Source of the DNA: Baaleninema simplex PCC 7105
Lineage (GTDB): Bacteria > Cyanobacteriota > Cyanobacteriia > Cyanobacteriales > Geitlerinemataceae
Assembly (NCBI RefSeq): GCF_000332355.1
Contig: NZ_KB235958.1
Coordinates: 1,220,270 to 1,267,334, forward strand
Direction: 5' to 3'
Length of the DNA stretch: 47,065 nucleotides
Within the stretch, counting starts at the first letter, position 1; each line of letters starts with the position of its first letter. The notes under the pieces are model-generated. The model searched no databases. It was not told where the DNA came from and worked only from the letters and a program-made list of their open reading frames with translations. Shown here piece after piece: positions 32,425 through 43,078 of the stretch. The translations under genes and the position numbers were made by a program.

Positions 32425-33183
32425 ATGGAGTCAGACTCGTTTCTATCCCCTCGACGGGCGATCGCTACCCCTGTCTTACCGGAGTTGTCCCCACTTTGGC
32501 AGGCGACGCTGGGAGCGGCCGCCCCGACACCCGAAGTCCGAGATCGCTTTCAACTGCTTTACGAGGGTATCCTGGCGGGCAACCGACAACTGAACCTGAC
32601 GCGCATTACTGACCCCGAGGCGTTTTGGGAAAAACACCTTTGGGATTCGTTGCGGGGTATCGCAGCGATCCTGAACGCACCCGCCTCGGAGTTGCCGACT
32701 CCGTGCCGCATTGTCGATATCGGTACGGGGGCGGGATTCCCCGGTTTGCCGATCGCCCTAGCACGCCCGGATTGGCAGGTAACGCTCGTCGATTCGACTC
32801 AGAAAAAAGTTCGGTTTTTGAACGCGTTAATCGACGACTTGGCGATCGCCAACGGGACGGCGATCGCCGGACGCGCTGAAAAACTCGGTCGAATTCCTCC
32901 CTATCGCGGTGCCTACGACTGGGCGACGGTGCGAGCGGTCGGAACGCCGTCTGCTTGCGCCCGCTACGTTTTCCCGTGGCTGAAACCCGGCGGACAGGCG
33001 GTGCTGTACCGAGGTCGCTGGACGGAGGAAGACCGGGACGACCTACAGGCGACGTTACAGGAGTTAGGGGGCGCGATCGCGACGGTAGATGCTTTCGAGA
33101 CGCCGATTTCCCATGCCGTGCGTCACAGCGTTTACCTACAACGCTTTTACAGTCACCAGTCACCAGTCACCAGTCACCAGTGA
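32425..33183 (+). CDS. rsmG: 16S rRNA (guanine527-N7)-methyltransferase RsmG
   Basis: A 252-residue Rossmann-fold methyltransferase that methylates G527 of 16S rRNA. Motifs are LNLTRITDPEAFWEKHLWDS near the N-terminus, the SAM loop IVDIGTGAGFPGLPIALA, VTLVDSTQKKVRFLNA, and VRAVGTPSACARYVFPWLKP. The last residues, YSHQSPVTSHQ, are encoded by a CAGTCAC tandem heptamer, and the stop codon lies in the same repeat, so the C-terminus has been extended or replaced by STRR sequence. The catalytic core is intact. It follows ssb. Confidence 0.9.
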   Translation: MESDSFLSPRRAIATPVLPELSPLWQATLGAAAPTPEVRDRFQLLYEGILAGNRQLNLTRITDPEAFWEKHLWDSLRGIAAILNAPASELPTPCRIVDIGTGAGFPGLPIALARPDWQVTLVDSTQKKVRFLNALIDDLAIANGTAIAGRAEKLGRIPPYRGAYDWATVRAVGTPSACARYVFPWLKPGGQAVLYRGRWTEEDRDDLQATLQELGGAIATVDAFETPISHAVRHSVYLQRFYSHQSPVTSHQ

Positions 33184-33257
33184 AGACAGGGAACGGGGAA
33201 CAGGGAATCGGGAACAGGGAACAGGGAACAGGGAACAGGGAATCGGGAACAGGGAAC
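33150..33257. repeat. Heptamer STRR arrays at the 3' end of rsmG
   Basis: CAGTCAC-type heptamers run from about 33150 to 33180. Ten AGGGAAC-type heptamers run from 33188 to 33257, with variants AGGGAAT and CGGGAAC recurring at a 35-bp super-period. A C/T-rich tract follows to about 33315. The arrays lie between convergent rsmG and the small gene at 33316. Confidence 0.9.
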
Positions 33258-33315
33258 AGTTAATAGTTTTCCCCCTCTCCCCCTCTCCCCTTCTCCCCCT
33301 CTCCCCCTCTCCCCT

Positions 33316-33558
33316 TTAGGGGCGATCGCGAAGTTCGTCGAGGGCTTCGATCAGTAAGACGCTCATGTGCTGGGCGGCGGCGCGAATTTTTTGGTAGTCC
33401 TGCACTCGCTGTTCTGGGGAACGTTGAGTGTCTGTTTCGAGGACTTTCACCAATTTTAAAATTCGATCGATCTCGCTGCGAAATTCTGGATACACCCGCG
33501 TCAAAAAGCGAGCGTCAAAGGTTTCTGGGGACGGTTGAGATTCAGAAGACCGTGACAT
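33316..33558 (-). CDS. Small helical hypothetical protein
   Basis: An 80-residue protein from the preferred ATG at 33558 (MSRSSESQPSPETFDARFLT); the frame extends five codons further. It looks all-helical (VYPEFRSEIDRILKLVKVLE, YQKIRAAAQHMSVLLIEALD) with no cysteines, signal peptide or membrane segment. I do not recognise a named family; it looks like one of the short conserved cyanobacterial proteins. Its 3' end adjoins the STRR array. Confidence 0.6.
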   Translation of the reverse strand: MSRSSESQPSPETFDARFLTRVYPEFRSEIDRILKLVKVLETDTQRSPEQRVQDYQKIRAAAQHMSVLLIEALDELRDRP

Positions 33559-33823
33559 CAAAGCTTGTCTCATTGGAGGTTCGATAGAAGGTTTCGTTAC
33601 TGTCCATGATGGGTCGAACCCCCGAAAAAATCAGCGATCGCACTGCTACTGTCTCGGTGATACTGCTGAGGTTTCGCGGTGTGAGGTATCAGTCGATCGC
33701 GGCGATCGCACGGGGGGCGGTAGCGCGATCGAACTCACACCGCCGCGCCATTTCTCGCCGGGAGCGATCGGCAATTTCACGGACGGAACGTCGCCGCTCG
33801 ATGATTTGTAACAGATTGCAACG

Positions 33824-33829
33824 TATAAT
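33824..33829 (+). promoter_or_regulatory. Probable -10 box of the crtP-crtB operon
   Basis: A perfect TATAAT lies 45 bp upstream of the crtP start codon. No well-spaced -35 box is seen. The rest of the 300-bp gap holds no clear gene. Confidence 0.5.
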
Positions 33830-33867
33830 GAGAGACGGGAAAACCATTATCGAAGTGAGGGTAGTAA

Positions 33868-36235
<2,368 letters not shown>

Positions 36236-36315
36236 GGCGATCGCGACGATCGCCGCCAACCCCAAGCTATACTTGGGCTATCGCCAAACCAAGAGACACC
36301 GGGAGCGAGACAGAA

Positions 36316-37632
36316 ATGGTTCGAGGACGGTTGCCGTGGGTGAGTGTGGGGCTGGGGTGGATAACAGCCTTCTATGGGTTGCAGTCCGTCCAGGCTGTGC
36401 CGTCGGTTTCCCAACCACTTCGATTCGCTCAGGGTTACGGCAGCGAGGGGTATTACCTGCAAGAAGGACTGCGTTTGCTAGAAGAACGGCGGTTCGTGGA
36501 AGCGGAAGAGGCGTTTCAACAAGCGTTGCGCCTCGATCCGTCGAATTATGAAGCCTATAACAATTTGGGGCGAGCGTTGCAGGGACAAGGCGATCCTGAG
36601 TCGGCGATCGTGGCTTACGGGTTGGCGTTGGATATTCGTTCCAACTACGCCGAAGCTTACAACAATATGGGGGTGGCGCATCGATCGCTCGGACGCATTG
36701 GCGAGGCGATCGATGCCTACGAACGGGCGATTCGTCTCGATAGTACCCTCGGGGCTGCGTATTACAACATCGGCTTGATTCTCTACGACGAAGGCAATTT
36801 TACTGAGGCTTTGGACTACTTCCAGCAAGCGGTCAGCGTCGCACCGCTGCTCGATCGCGCTCATTACTATCGCGGCGAGACATTGTTGAGACTCGATCGC
36901 GTCCCCGAGGCGATTTTAGCGCTACAAACGGCAGTGGAGGTCAATTCAGAACTTAACGAGGCTTATGGGCTACTCGGAGAGGCGTTAATGCGGGCTGGAC
37001 GCACCCGCGAGGCACTGGTGGTATTGGAAGAAGCGATCGAACGCACCAGCGATCGCGCCTCTGCCTTTTATTATCGCGGGGTAGGACGGCTCAAAATGGG
37101 ACGTTACCAGGTGGCGTTATCTGACTTCGAGCGGGCGATCGCCCTCGATCCCGATTATGCTGAAGCGTATCGCGGGTTGGGCGATGCGTATTTGGCGTTA
37201 GATGAAGTGTCCGAGGCGGCGAGAGCTTACCAGCAGGCGATCGATCGGTTTGTAGAAGCGCGATCGCTCTCTTCGCGAGAGATGGCGTTGGCGTACTACG
37301 GCTTGGGTAACGTCTACGCCGAAAACGGCAAGTTTCCCGAAGCGATGGCCGCGTTTCAAAACGCCCTGCGCGTCGATTCGACGTTTGGCTTAGCCCACGC
37401 GAGAATGGGGGATTTGCTCGCCGAACGGGGAGAATATTACACGGCGAACATCTCTTACGAAGCGGCGTTGACGTTGAATCCAGATTCGGCAGAGATTTAC
37501 AATCGTTTGGGCGAGTTGCTGTACGAACAGGGATTTTTCGATCGCGCGATCGAGGCGTGGCGTACCGCCGTGGAACTCGATCCGAACTACGGCGAAGCGC
37601 TGGTGAATTTAGGAAATGCTTTGGGAAACTGA
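36316..37632 (+). CDS. Exported TPR protein
   Basis: A 438-residue protein starting at ATG 36316; the frame is open to 36181 inside crtB, but the ATG starts the signal peptide (WVSVGLGWITAFYGLQSVQA). The mature part consists of about eleven tetratricopeptide repeats with a 34-residue period (for example YEAYNNLGRALQGQGDPESA, ending in AEIYNRLGELLYEQGFFDRA). TPR proteins are scaffolds for protein contacts. Export suggests the periplasm or thylakoid lumen. It is 80 bp after crtB on the same strand. The partner is unknown. Confidence 0.82.
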   Translation: MVRGRLPWVSVGLGWITAFYGLQSVQAVPSVSQPLRFAQGYGSEGYYLQEGLRLLEERRFVEAEEAFQQALRLDPSNYEAYNNLGRALQGQGDPESAIVAYGLALDIRSNYAEAYNNMGVAHRSLGRIGEAIDAYERAIRLDSTLGAAYYNIGLILYDEGNFTEALDYFQQAVSVAPLLDRAHYYRGETLLRLDRVPEAILALQTAVEVNSELNEAYGLLGEALMRAGRTREALVVLEEAIERTSDRASAFYYRGVGRLKMGRYQVALSDFERAIALDPDYAEAYRGLGDAYLALDEVSEAARAYQQAIDRFVEARSLSSREMALAYYGLGNVYAENGKFPEAMAAFQNALRVDSTFGLAHARMGDLLAERGEYYTANISYEAALTLNPDSAEIYNRLGELLYEQGFFDRAIEAWRTAVELDPNYGEALVNLGNALGN

Positions 37633-38037
37633 AGAGCGTCTGTTGTTACTTTATAAAAGATTGCTAAAATTTGACTCAGCAAATATTTTTTAACTGTATA
37701 AAAAAAATTAAAAGTTTAAAATTACCCTCTAGAATTAGACTCAAGTAATTGAGGATAAATAGATCGAACAAAGACAAGTGTTCGATCTAAGTTGGCTGGC
37801 ATTGTGTTTGTCAATGCTCTCATTCTATCCCGATCGATCGAGCTGCTGACATCATCGTCATTTTCTACAGACACACCCCATATGCTTTTACCGCAAGTCA
37901 CGCGATCGCTGTACCTGACGTCTGAGGTAACTCGGCGAGGACTTTGACATCTTCTCTTCTGCCCTTTCGGGATATCATACAAAGATGGTTGTCGGCTCGA
38001 CATAACGCTCGATCTCAAGGGAGGACGTAGAGACAAT
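37633..38037. other. Intergenic region
   Basis: This 405-bp gap is AT-rich near 37640-37720. A minus-strand frame (about 92 residues from MSSRQPSLYDIPKGQKRR) exists but matches no known family. TTGACA (37944-37949) and TATCAT (37973-37978) are 23 bp apart, too far for a standard promoter. I see no firm gene here. Confidence 0.4.
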
Positions 38038-38637
38038 ATGAGTAGTTTGAGCGATCGCTGGAACCGACTGACGGGGAAAACTCGCTTCGTCGTCTGTCGG
38101 ATTATGCTACATCTGACGGGAACGGAGGTGAATCCACTGCTGGGGGTTCTCAACCGCGTCGGACAATCTGCGATCGAATCAGAAGGCGATTTAGAAGTCC
38201 TCGGAGACGGACTCGTCGAAATCTGCCAACATCTTTTACAACTCGAACCCTACTGGAAAGCCGCCGCTAACGAAGGCGATGTCATCTGGGAAGAAGGAGA
38301 AGCCGCAGACTACGTCAACGAACTGTTTACGGATTCAGCACAACGCTATCTCTCACAACCCGCTTTCGGCGATGAAGACGAAGACGAAACACTGGTTCTA
38401 CCCACCACAGAAAACGTTGTGGTGATGTTAACGGTAGCTGGAGAGGGGGAAATTTCCGATCTCGAAACCGATCTCGCAGATATCGAAGCATTGCGATACG
38501 GACTCAAGGCGTTAATTAACTTACACTATCAAAACAAACTTCACGCGATTCAAGTTCACTTTTCTCCAGCTCGGTTCGGTGACGAACTTACCTCAGAACA
38601 GGTGTTAGAAAACTTTCCTGAATTGATTCCGCTTTAA
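38038..38637 (+). CDS. DUF1517 family protein
   Basis: A 199-residue protein with DUF1517 features: LGVLNRVGQSAIESEGDLEV, LVEICQHLLQLEPYWKAAAN, EGDVIWEEGEAADYVNELFT, VVVMLTVAGEGEISDLETDL and IQVHFSPARFGDELTSEQVL. No membrane segment is visible in this copy. Related proteins in other cyanobacteria are membrane-anchored or cytosolic with no known function. GGAGG lies upstream of the ATG. It is followed on the same strand by the basic envelope protein, a pairing I recall from other cyanobacteria. Confidence 0.8.
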   Translation: MSSLSDRWNRLTGKTRFVVCRIMLHLTGTEVNPLLGVLNRVGQSAIESEGDLEVLGDGLVEICQHLLQLEPYWKAAANEGDVIWEEGEAADYVNELFTDSAQRYLSQPAFGDEDEDETLVLPTTENVVVMLTVAGEGEISDLETDLADIEALRYGLKALINLHYQNKLHAIQVHFSPARFGDELTSEQVLENFPELIPL

Positions 38638-38662
38638 CAGTCACCCGTCACCAGATCGGTAG

Positions 38663-38728
38663 GGTGTGTGACGCGGCTAGAAAATTTGGTCGAAGTCAGG
38701 CTAATGTTGTCTTACCGCGTCACGCACC
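38663..38728. repeat. GTGACGCGG palindromic repeat, copy 3
   Basis: GGTGTGTGACGCGG (38663-38676) faces CCGCGTCACGCACC (38715-38728), complementary but for one G/T pair. The interior resembles copy 2. It is 26 bp after the DUF1517 stop. Confidence 0.85.
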
Positions 38729-38750
38729 GCCCCCACCGATCGCAGACAAG

Positions 38751-38811
38751 GGTGTGTGACGCGGCCGGAAAATGTGGACGAAATCCGGTTAATGATGTTA
38801 TTGCGTCACCC
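38751..38811. repeat. GTGACGCGG palindromic repeat, copy 4
   Basis: GGTGTGTGACGCGG (38751-38764) with a degraded right arm TTGCGTCACCC (38801-38811). It starts 88 bp after copy 3, so the two are in tandem, and the interior is similar (GGAAAATGTGGACGAAATCC). Confidence 0.75.
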
Positions 38812-38857
38812 ATCGACAAGACACAACGCTAATGACAGATTGAATAGGTTGAAAGAG

Positions 38858-39697
38858 ATGTTGAAAAAACTTTTTGCTGGATTTTTGTGTTTGACCCTGG
38901 TTTGGATGATGTGGGGGGAAGTGGTTCCGTCGAACTCGAACCATTTCGCTTCAACTGCGATCGCCGCTTCGTTTGAAAACGGCCAGTATCCCGTTCAACA
39001 AGCTGAATATAACGACGCCAACGGCGAATATACGTTGATGTTGTTGAATACCCCACGGGGGCGATCGCCGATGTACGCGACGACAGATTTACAAATGATG
39101 CCGCTGACAGAGGAAGAAGTCGAAGCGGGTCAGCGATCGTATTTGCAACTCGACAACGGACAAGCGGTGTTGCATTTGGCGCAGGATTTCCGCATCGGCT
39201 ACGTTCACAACGTTACGGAAACTCAAACCAATCCCCAAACGGGACAGACGGAAACGGTGGTGGTGCGTCGCGAATCGAGCTTCTGGACGCCGTTTGCGGG
39301 GGCTTTAGCGGGTCAGGTGGTGGCGAATATGCTGTTTTCACCGACCTACTACGTTCCTCCCATGTACCAACCCGGTGGCGTGATGACAGGATACGGCGGT
39401 TACGGAAACACCTACAGCCAAGCGGTGAACCACTACCAACAGAAACATAACGAACCGCCAGCAGCGGTGAAGAACCGCCAGCAGTTGCGGACGACGGGAA
39501 GTCTGCGGAATTCCTCGAATCAGAAAGCTAACCGACGCCGGACGCGCACGTTGAATCGATCGACCGGTTCGGGATTCGGTTCGAGTAAACTTAGTGGCGA
39601 ATCGAATCGATCGACCACCCGTAAACGGACGACGGGTTTCGGTAGCGGTCGTTCGAGAACGCGATCTCGGGGTGGTTTTGGTCGCCGCCACCGTTAA
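38858..39697 (+). CDS. Membrane-anchored basic low-complexity protein
   Basis: A 279-residue protein from ATG 38858 (MLKKLFAGFLCLTLVWMMWG, then EVVP); upstream start codons lie in a repeat. The first 25 residues are a signal anchor. A middle domain reads AEYNDANGEYTLMLLNTPRG and RSYLQLDNGQAVLHLAQDFR. SFWTPFAGALAGQVVANMLF is a second hydrophobic patch, followed by a Tyr/Gly/Pro stretch (TYYVPPMYQPGG). The last 80 residues are very rich in Arg, Ser, Thr and Gly (SRTRSRGGFGRRHR) and may bind nucleic acid or polyanions outside the membrane. The function is unknown. Confidence 0.72.
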   Translation: MLKKLFAGFLCLTLVWMMWGEVVPSNSNHFASTAIAASFENGQYPVQQAEYNDANGEYTLMLLNTPRGRSPMYATTDLQMMPLTEEEVEAGQRSYLQLDNGQAVLHLAQDFRIGYVHNVTETQTNPQTGQTETVVVRRESSFWTPFAGALAGQVVANMLFSPTYYVPPMYQPGGVMTGYGGYGNTYSQAVNHYQQKHNEPPAAVKNRQQLRTTGSLRNSSNQKANRRRTRTLNRSTGSGFGSSKLSGESNRSTTRKRTTGFGSGRSRTRSRGGFGRRHR

Positions 39698-39724
39698 CTT
39701 GCGGTTCTGATTCAGAGATTTAAA

Positions 39725-39846
39725 GGGTCTTCTGGGTTTGTGATGATAACTGTATCCTAGGCTACATAAAATTCAAGCTACAATCGCTGAAACCCTTGGT
39801 ATCACGTTATCTAGACACAAAAAATCACCGTATATCCCGAAGACCC
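39725..39846. mobile_element. 122-bp MITE (family A, copy 3), no target duplication left
   Basis: The ends GGGTCTTCTGGGTTT (left) and, as complement, GGGTCTTCGGGATAT (right) match those of 2497-2617. The interior shares AAACCCTTG and is of equal length. The 8-bp flanks (GATTTAAA and CAATAAGC) differ, so the site has changed or the element recombined. It starts 28 bp after the preceding stop codon. Confidence 0.78.
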
Positions 39847-39943
39847 CAATAAGCCGCCCCCAAAGTCAGACTGCTGTATTTTAATAAAAAACGTTCTCTC
39901 AGTTTCTCGGAGGTGTACCGTTTATACTCGTCCCCTCGCTCGT

Positions 39944-40513
39944 TTGATCGAGCAGTTTCAGAAACTCCCCGGTGTGGGGCCAAAAACGGCTCAACGTCTC
40001 GCCCTGCACGTTCTCAAGCGTCCCGAAGAAGAAGTTCGCGCCCTCGCCACTGCCCTCCTCGACGCTAAAAAACAAGTGGGACTCTGTCAGGTGTGTTTTC
40101 ACCTGTCGGCCGAATCCATCTGCGACATCTGCCGTAACCCGAACCGCGACGACAGTACCATCTGTGTTGTGGCCGATTCTCGGGACGTCATCGCCTTAGA
40201 AAAAACCCGAGAATATCGCGGTAAATATCACGTTCTCGGAGGAACGATTTCGCCGATGGAAGGGATAGGTCCCGAACAACTCCACATTCAAGCCTTAGTT
40301 CAACGGGTCAGTCGCGGCGAAATCAAAGAAGCGATCTTGGCGATTAACCCCAGCGTCGAAGGGGAAACGACGACGATGTACGTCGGACAACTCCTCAAAC
40401 CCTTTACGCGAGTGACGCGCATCGCCTTCGGATTGCCGATGGGGGGCGATTTGGAATACGCCGACGAAATTACCCTCGCCCGCGCCCTAGAAGGACGACG
40501 AGATTTGGATTAA
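39944..40513 (+). CDS. recR: Recombination protein RecR
   Basis: RecR, a zinc-containing partner of RecF/RecO that loads RecA at gaps. It has [20 protein letters not shown] (HhH), the zinc finger [16 protein letters not shown], the Toprim motifs [12 protein letters not shown] and [11 protein letters not shown], and the C-terminal [17 protein letters not shown]. The only usable start is TTG at 39944 (189 residues), but the family N-terminus continues upstream in frame as TVYTRPLAR from 39917 with no ATG, GTG or TTG before it. GGAGG lies at 39909-39913. A GTG at 39913 is one base out of frame. The function call is firm; the start is not. Confidence 0.9.
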   Translation: MIEQFQKLPGVGPKTAQRLALHVLKRPEEEVRALATALLDAKKQVGLCQVCFHLSAESICDICRNPNRDDSTICVVADSRDVIALEKTREYRGKYHVLGGTISPMEGIGPEQLHIQALVQRVSRGEIKEAILAINPSVEGETTTMYVGQLLKPFTRVTRIAFGLPMGGDLEYADEITLARALEGRRDLD

Positions 40514-40524
40514 GAATTTGGTAG

Positions 40525-40589
40525 GGTGTGTTGCGGTGGTGACAAACGTGCAGGCTAACCCCTGAATTCTGCTTCCACCGCAACGCACC
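40525..40589. repeat. Variant palindromic repeat (GGTGTGTTGCGGTGG), copy 5
   Basis: GGTGTGTTGCGGTGG (40525-40539) pairs with CCACCGCAACGCACC (40575-40589) with one G/T pair. Arm length and the GGTG-GT ends resemble the GTGACGCGG family but the inner arm differs in step on both sides. It sits between recR and moaE. Confidence 0.75.
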
Positions 40590-40623
40590 CATCCTAAAAG
40601 AAGACGTTCGATCGCCATTTCCC

Positions 40624-41115
40624 ATGAATTCCAACGCTACCGTTTCCCTCACCACTCCCCCCCAAGACTACGACGGGGATAGTTTTGCTGTAACTCTGGC
40701 GCCGCTGTCACTAGACACCGCGTACTCTCTGGCAGACGATCCCGGAAACGGGGCGGTGGTGGTGATGAGTGGAACCGTGCGCGACAACACCGAGGGACGC
40801 GCCGTCGAGTGCTTAGAATACCAAGCCTACGAGCCGATGGCCTTACAGGTGTTTCGCCAAATCGCCACCGAGATTCGCCGACAGTGGCCGGACGTGCGCC
40901 GCGTCGTCGTTCACCATCGGACGGGACGGTTGCGCGTCGGCGAAATTAGCGTGTTGGTGGCGGTGGGTTGTCCTCACCGCAGCGAAGCCTTTGAAGCCTG
41001 TCGCTACGCCATCGATACGCTGAAACACAACGCGCCCATTTGGAAAAAAGAACGTTGGGCCGACGGCTCGAGTACCTGGGTCAGTATCGGAGCGTGCGAT
41101 CGCGCCGATTGTTGA
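40624..41115 (+). CDS. moaE: Molybdopterin synthase catalytic subunit MoaE
   Basis: A 163-residue MoaE, the large subunit that uses MoaD thiocarboxylate to make the dithiolene of molybdopterin. Landmarks are GAVVVMSGTVRDNTEGRAVE, LEYQAYEPMALQ, VVVHHRTGRLRVGEISVLVA and PIWKKERWADGSSTWV, with the catalytic Lys pair in WKKE. The N-terminal 30 residues look variable. No moaD lies nearby. It serves nitrate reductase and other Mo enzymes. Confidence 0.92.
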   Translation: MNSNATVSLTTPPQDYDGDSFAVTLAPLSLDTAYSLADDPGNGAVVVMSGTVRDNTEGRAVECLEYQAYEPMALQVFRQIATEIRRQWPDVRRVVVHHRTGRLRVGEISVLVAVGCPHRSEAFEACRYAIDTLKHNAPIWKKERWADGSSTWVSIGACDRADC

Positions 41116-41130
41116 AGGAAAACTCGGCAC

Positions 41131-41160
41131 GAAAAAAGGGACTGTCGAGTCCCTTCTTCC
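41131..41160. terminator. Two-way rho-independent terminator
   Basis: AAGGGACT (41136-41143) and AGTCCCTT (41148-41155) form an 8-bp stem with loop GTCG. On the minus strand TTTTTTC follows directly; on the plus strand CTTCCTCTT follows. It separates convergent moaE and the zinc-ribbon gene. Confidence 0.8.
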
Positions 41161-41201
41161 TCTTCTCATCCTTTTATGCTAATCGATTTGCAAACAATTG
41201 G

Positions 41202-41498
41202 CTATCTCGAGGGGGCGATCGCCGTCGGTGCGCTCGTCAAAGCCGGTGTCGTCCAGGGTTCGATCGGATTGTTATCTTTTTGAACCGGCGTGCCGTAAGC
41301 CACCTCGATCGTCACCGCGACTAGCACCCCTGTCAACACGATCGCTGTCAGTAGACCACCCGATTCTGACTCTTCAACGCGATCGCGCGATAAGTCTTTA
41401 GAAAAGTTACAGTTCAAACAAGTCCAACGAGATTCGCTCTGTTGGACGATGGTATGTCGTCCGCAGCGCGGGCATTCCGGTATGCTTTTGCTTTCCAT
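41202..41498 (-). CDS. Zinc-ribbon single-pass membrane protein
   Basis: A 98-residue protein with an N-terminal zinc ribbon, CPRCG (about residues 9-13) and CLNC (about 32-35), followed by a linker and one membrane helix, GLLTAIVLTGVLVAVTIEVA. The short C-terminal tail is Pro/Thr/Ala-rich. It resembles other small uncharacterised zinc-ribbon membrane proteins. No family name is recognised. It is convergent with moaE. Confidence 0.65.
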   Translation of the reverse strand: MESKSIPECPRCGRHTIVQQSESRWTCLNCNFSKDLSRDRVEESESGGLLTAIVLTGVLVAVTIEVAYGTPVQKDNNPIEPWTTPALTSAPTAIAPSR

Positions 41499-41665
41499 GA
41501 CCTTAACCCTTCGGCAGTATCGGCAAGATGCCCCTCTGTTTGGTTTTTATTGTGAAGGCCACGCCGACGACCTCAAACCGTCGGATGACAGTTCTAGAAT
41601 TGACTCCCGAAGGCGATCGCACTGAGGAAAAGCAACGACACTGTAAAGATGCCAGAACGGCATCC

Positions 41666-42955
41666 CTAACGATCTTCCATACCGCGCTCTCGTTCGATGT
41701 CGTAGACGATCTTTTCGATGTACCAATTTTCCGAACGATTGGGATAATACAGTTTCGCTCGAGCGATGAGACGTTCGGCAATTTCCCACTGTCCCCCCAC
41801 CAACATCAACAACCGCTGGCGCAGGTGGTCTTCAGGAACGTTCGCCGCCGTCGAAGCCGACTTCGGAACTCCCCCTTGCAGTTGGTTGAGTTTCTCGAGG
41901 GTGGTGTGGTAGTTGTCCCAATCCTCTTGTTGGCAGAATTTCGAGGCGGCCGTTTGATAGTCTTCGATCGCCTTGCGCGTTTCCTCTAACCGCACGTACG
42001 CAGTCGCTCGATTGAGATACGCTGGGGCGGCGTCGCCATCGATCTCGATCGCCCGGTCGTAATCTTGAATGGCGCGACTGTACTCTCCCGCATCGCGAAA
42101 GCTGTTCCCTCGGGCGACGTAGGCTAGAGCGTCGTCGGGGGTTAGTTCCAAGGCGCGATCGAAGTCCGCCATCGCCCCAGCGCGATCGCCGAGTTGAAAT
42201 CGGGCTTTACCGCGATTGCGATAGGCGAAAGCATCGTCGGGATTCAGGCTTAAGGCGCGGTTGAAATCTTGGATGGCGTCTTTCGTCTTCCCGAGTTTCA
42301 CGTAGAGGATACCGCGACAGCAGTACGCGCGGGCGTCGTTTTCGTCGGCTTGCAATGCCCAATTGAGGTCTTGCAGCACGCTGCGGGTGTCTCCCTTCTG
42401 CACGCGATCGAGGAGTTCTTTGTAATAGTCCCCCACTGAGGGAATCGGCGACAACGTTGGCGTTTCAGCGTCTTTGGCGGGTTGGGGCGGTTGCAGTTCC
42501 CGCACGCGATCGAGACAGCGCTGACAGTTTTCCTTATCCTTGAGATCGAGATAGAGTTGCGCCGCCCGTTTGAAGCTTTCGATCGCCCCCCGACGGTCGG
42601 CTAGTTTGCTACAAATCCTGCCCCGCAACTGATGCGTTGCGGCGTGGCTGTCGTCGAGTTCGAGAGCGCGATCGACGTCCGCTAGCGCACCGGGAAAGTT
42701 TTTCAACGCCAACCGCACGATCGCCCGTCCGTACCAGGCACTTCGCAGCGTCGGATCGAGGTCGAGGGCGCGAGTGTAGTCAGAAATGGCATCGTGCGAT
42801 CGTCCCGCCTCGAAATACGCCCGTCCCCGGCGATCGTAAGCCAGCGCAAAAGTCGGATCGCCATTGAGGGCGGTCGTCAACGCAGCGATCGCACTGACGT
42901 AATCCCCTTCTCGGATACATTGCACTCCGCGATCGAACCACTCCTGTTCCATCAT
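41666..42955 (-). CDS. Cytosolic TPR protein
   Basis: A 429-residue protein with two blocks of tetratricopeptide repeats: about residues 3-140 (RGVQCIREGDYVSAIAALTT, YDRRGRAYFEAGRSHDAISD) and about 180-340 (RGILYVKLGKTKDAIQDFNR, RGNSFRDAGEYSRAIQDYDR). The linker (LQPPQPAKDAETPTLSPIPS) is Pro-rich. The C-terminal 90 residues (HLRQRLLMLVGGQWEIAERL and NWYIEKIVYDIERERG) are not TPR-like and resemble a small helical tail. No signal peptide is seen. It probably serves as a scaffold; partners are unknown. It is a single minus-strand gene divergent from the pentapeptide gene. Confidence 0.82.
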   Translation of the reverse strand: MMEQEWFDRGVQCIREGDYVSAIAALTTALNGDPTFALAYDRRGRAYFEAGRSHDAISDYTRALDLDPTLRSAWYGRAIVRLALKNFPGALADVDRALELDDSHAATHQLRGRICSKLADRRGAIESFKRAAQLYLDLKDKENCQRCLDRVRELQPPQPAKDAETPTLSPIPSVGDYYKELLDRVQKGDTRSVLQDLNWALQADENDARAYCCRGILYVKLGKTKDAIQDFNRALSLNPDDAFAYRNRGKARFQLGDRAGAMADFDRALELTPDDALAYVARGNSFRDAGEYSRAIQDYDRAIEIDGDAAPAYLNRATAYVRLEETRKAIEDYQTAASKFCQQEDWDNYHTTLEKLNQLQGGVPKSASTAANVPEDHLRQRLLMLVGGQWEIAERLIARAKLYYPNRSENWYIEKIVYDIERERGMEDR

Positions 42956-43078
42956 CGAAAAACCCCAATCAACCTACCAACATTGTATTTTTTGCGCCCT
43001 CGTGCCGTCAGGTCGAGCGGTCGGTTGCGCGATCGAGTACCCTAGAGAGCGTCAGACTTGGAGAAACGCACGATCGCA

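Noticed and set aside
33188-33257. CRISPR or iteron origin
   Set aside because: The units are 7-bp heptamers without unique spacers; they are typical cyanobacterial STRR sequence.
37722-38003. Minus-strand frame with MSSRQPSLYDIPKGQKRR start
   Set aside because: No family match, and the upstream part overlaps the 5' end of the DUF1517 gene. It was kept only as a note in the intergenic entry.
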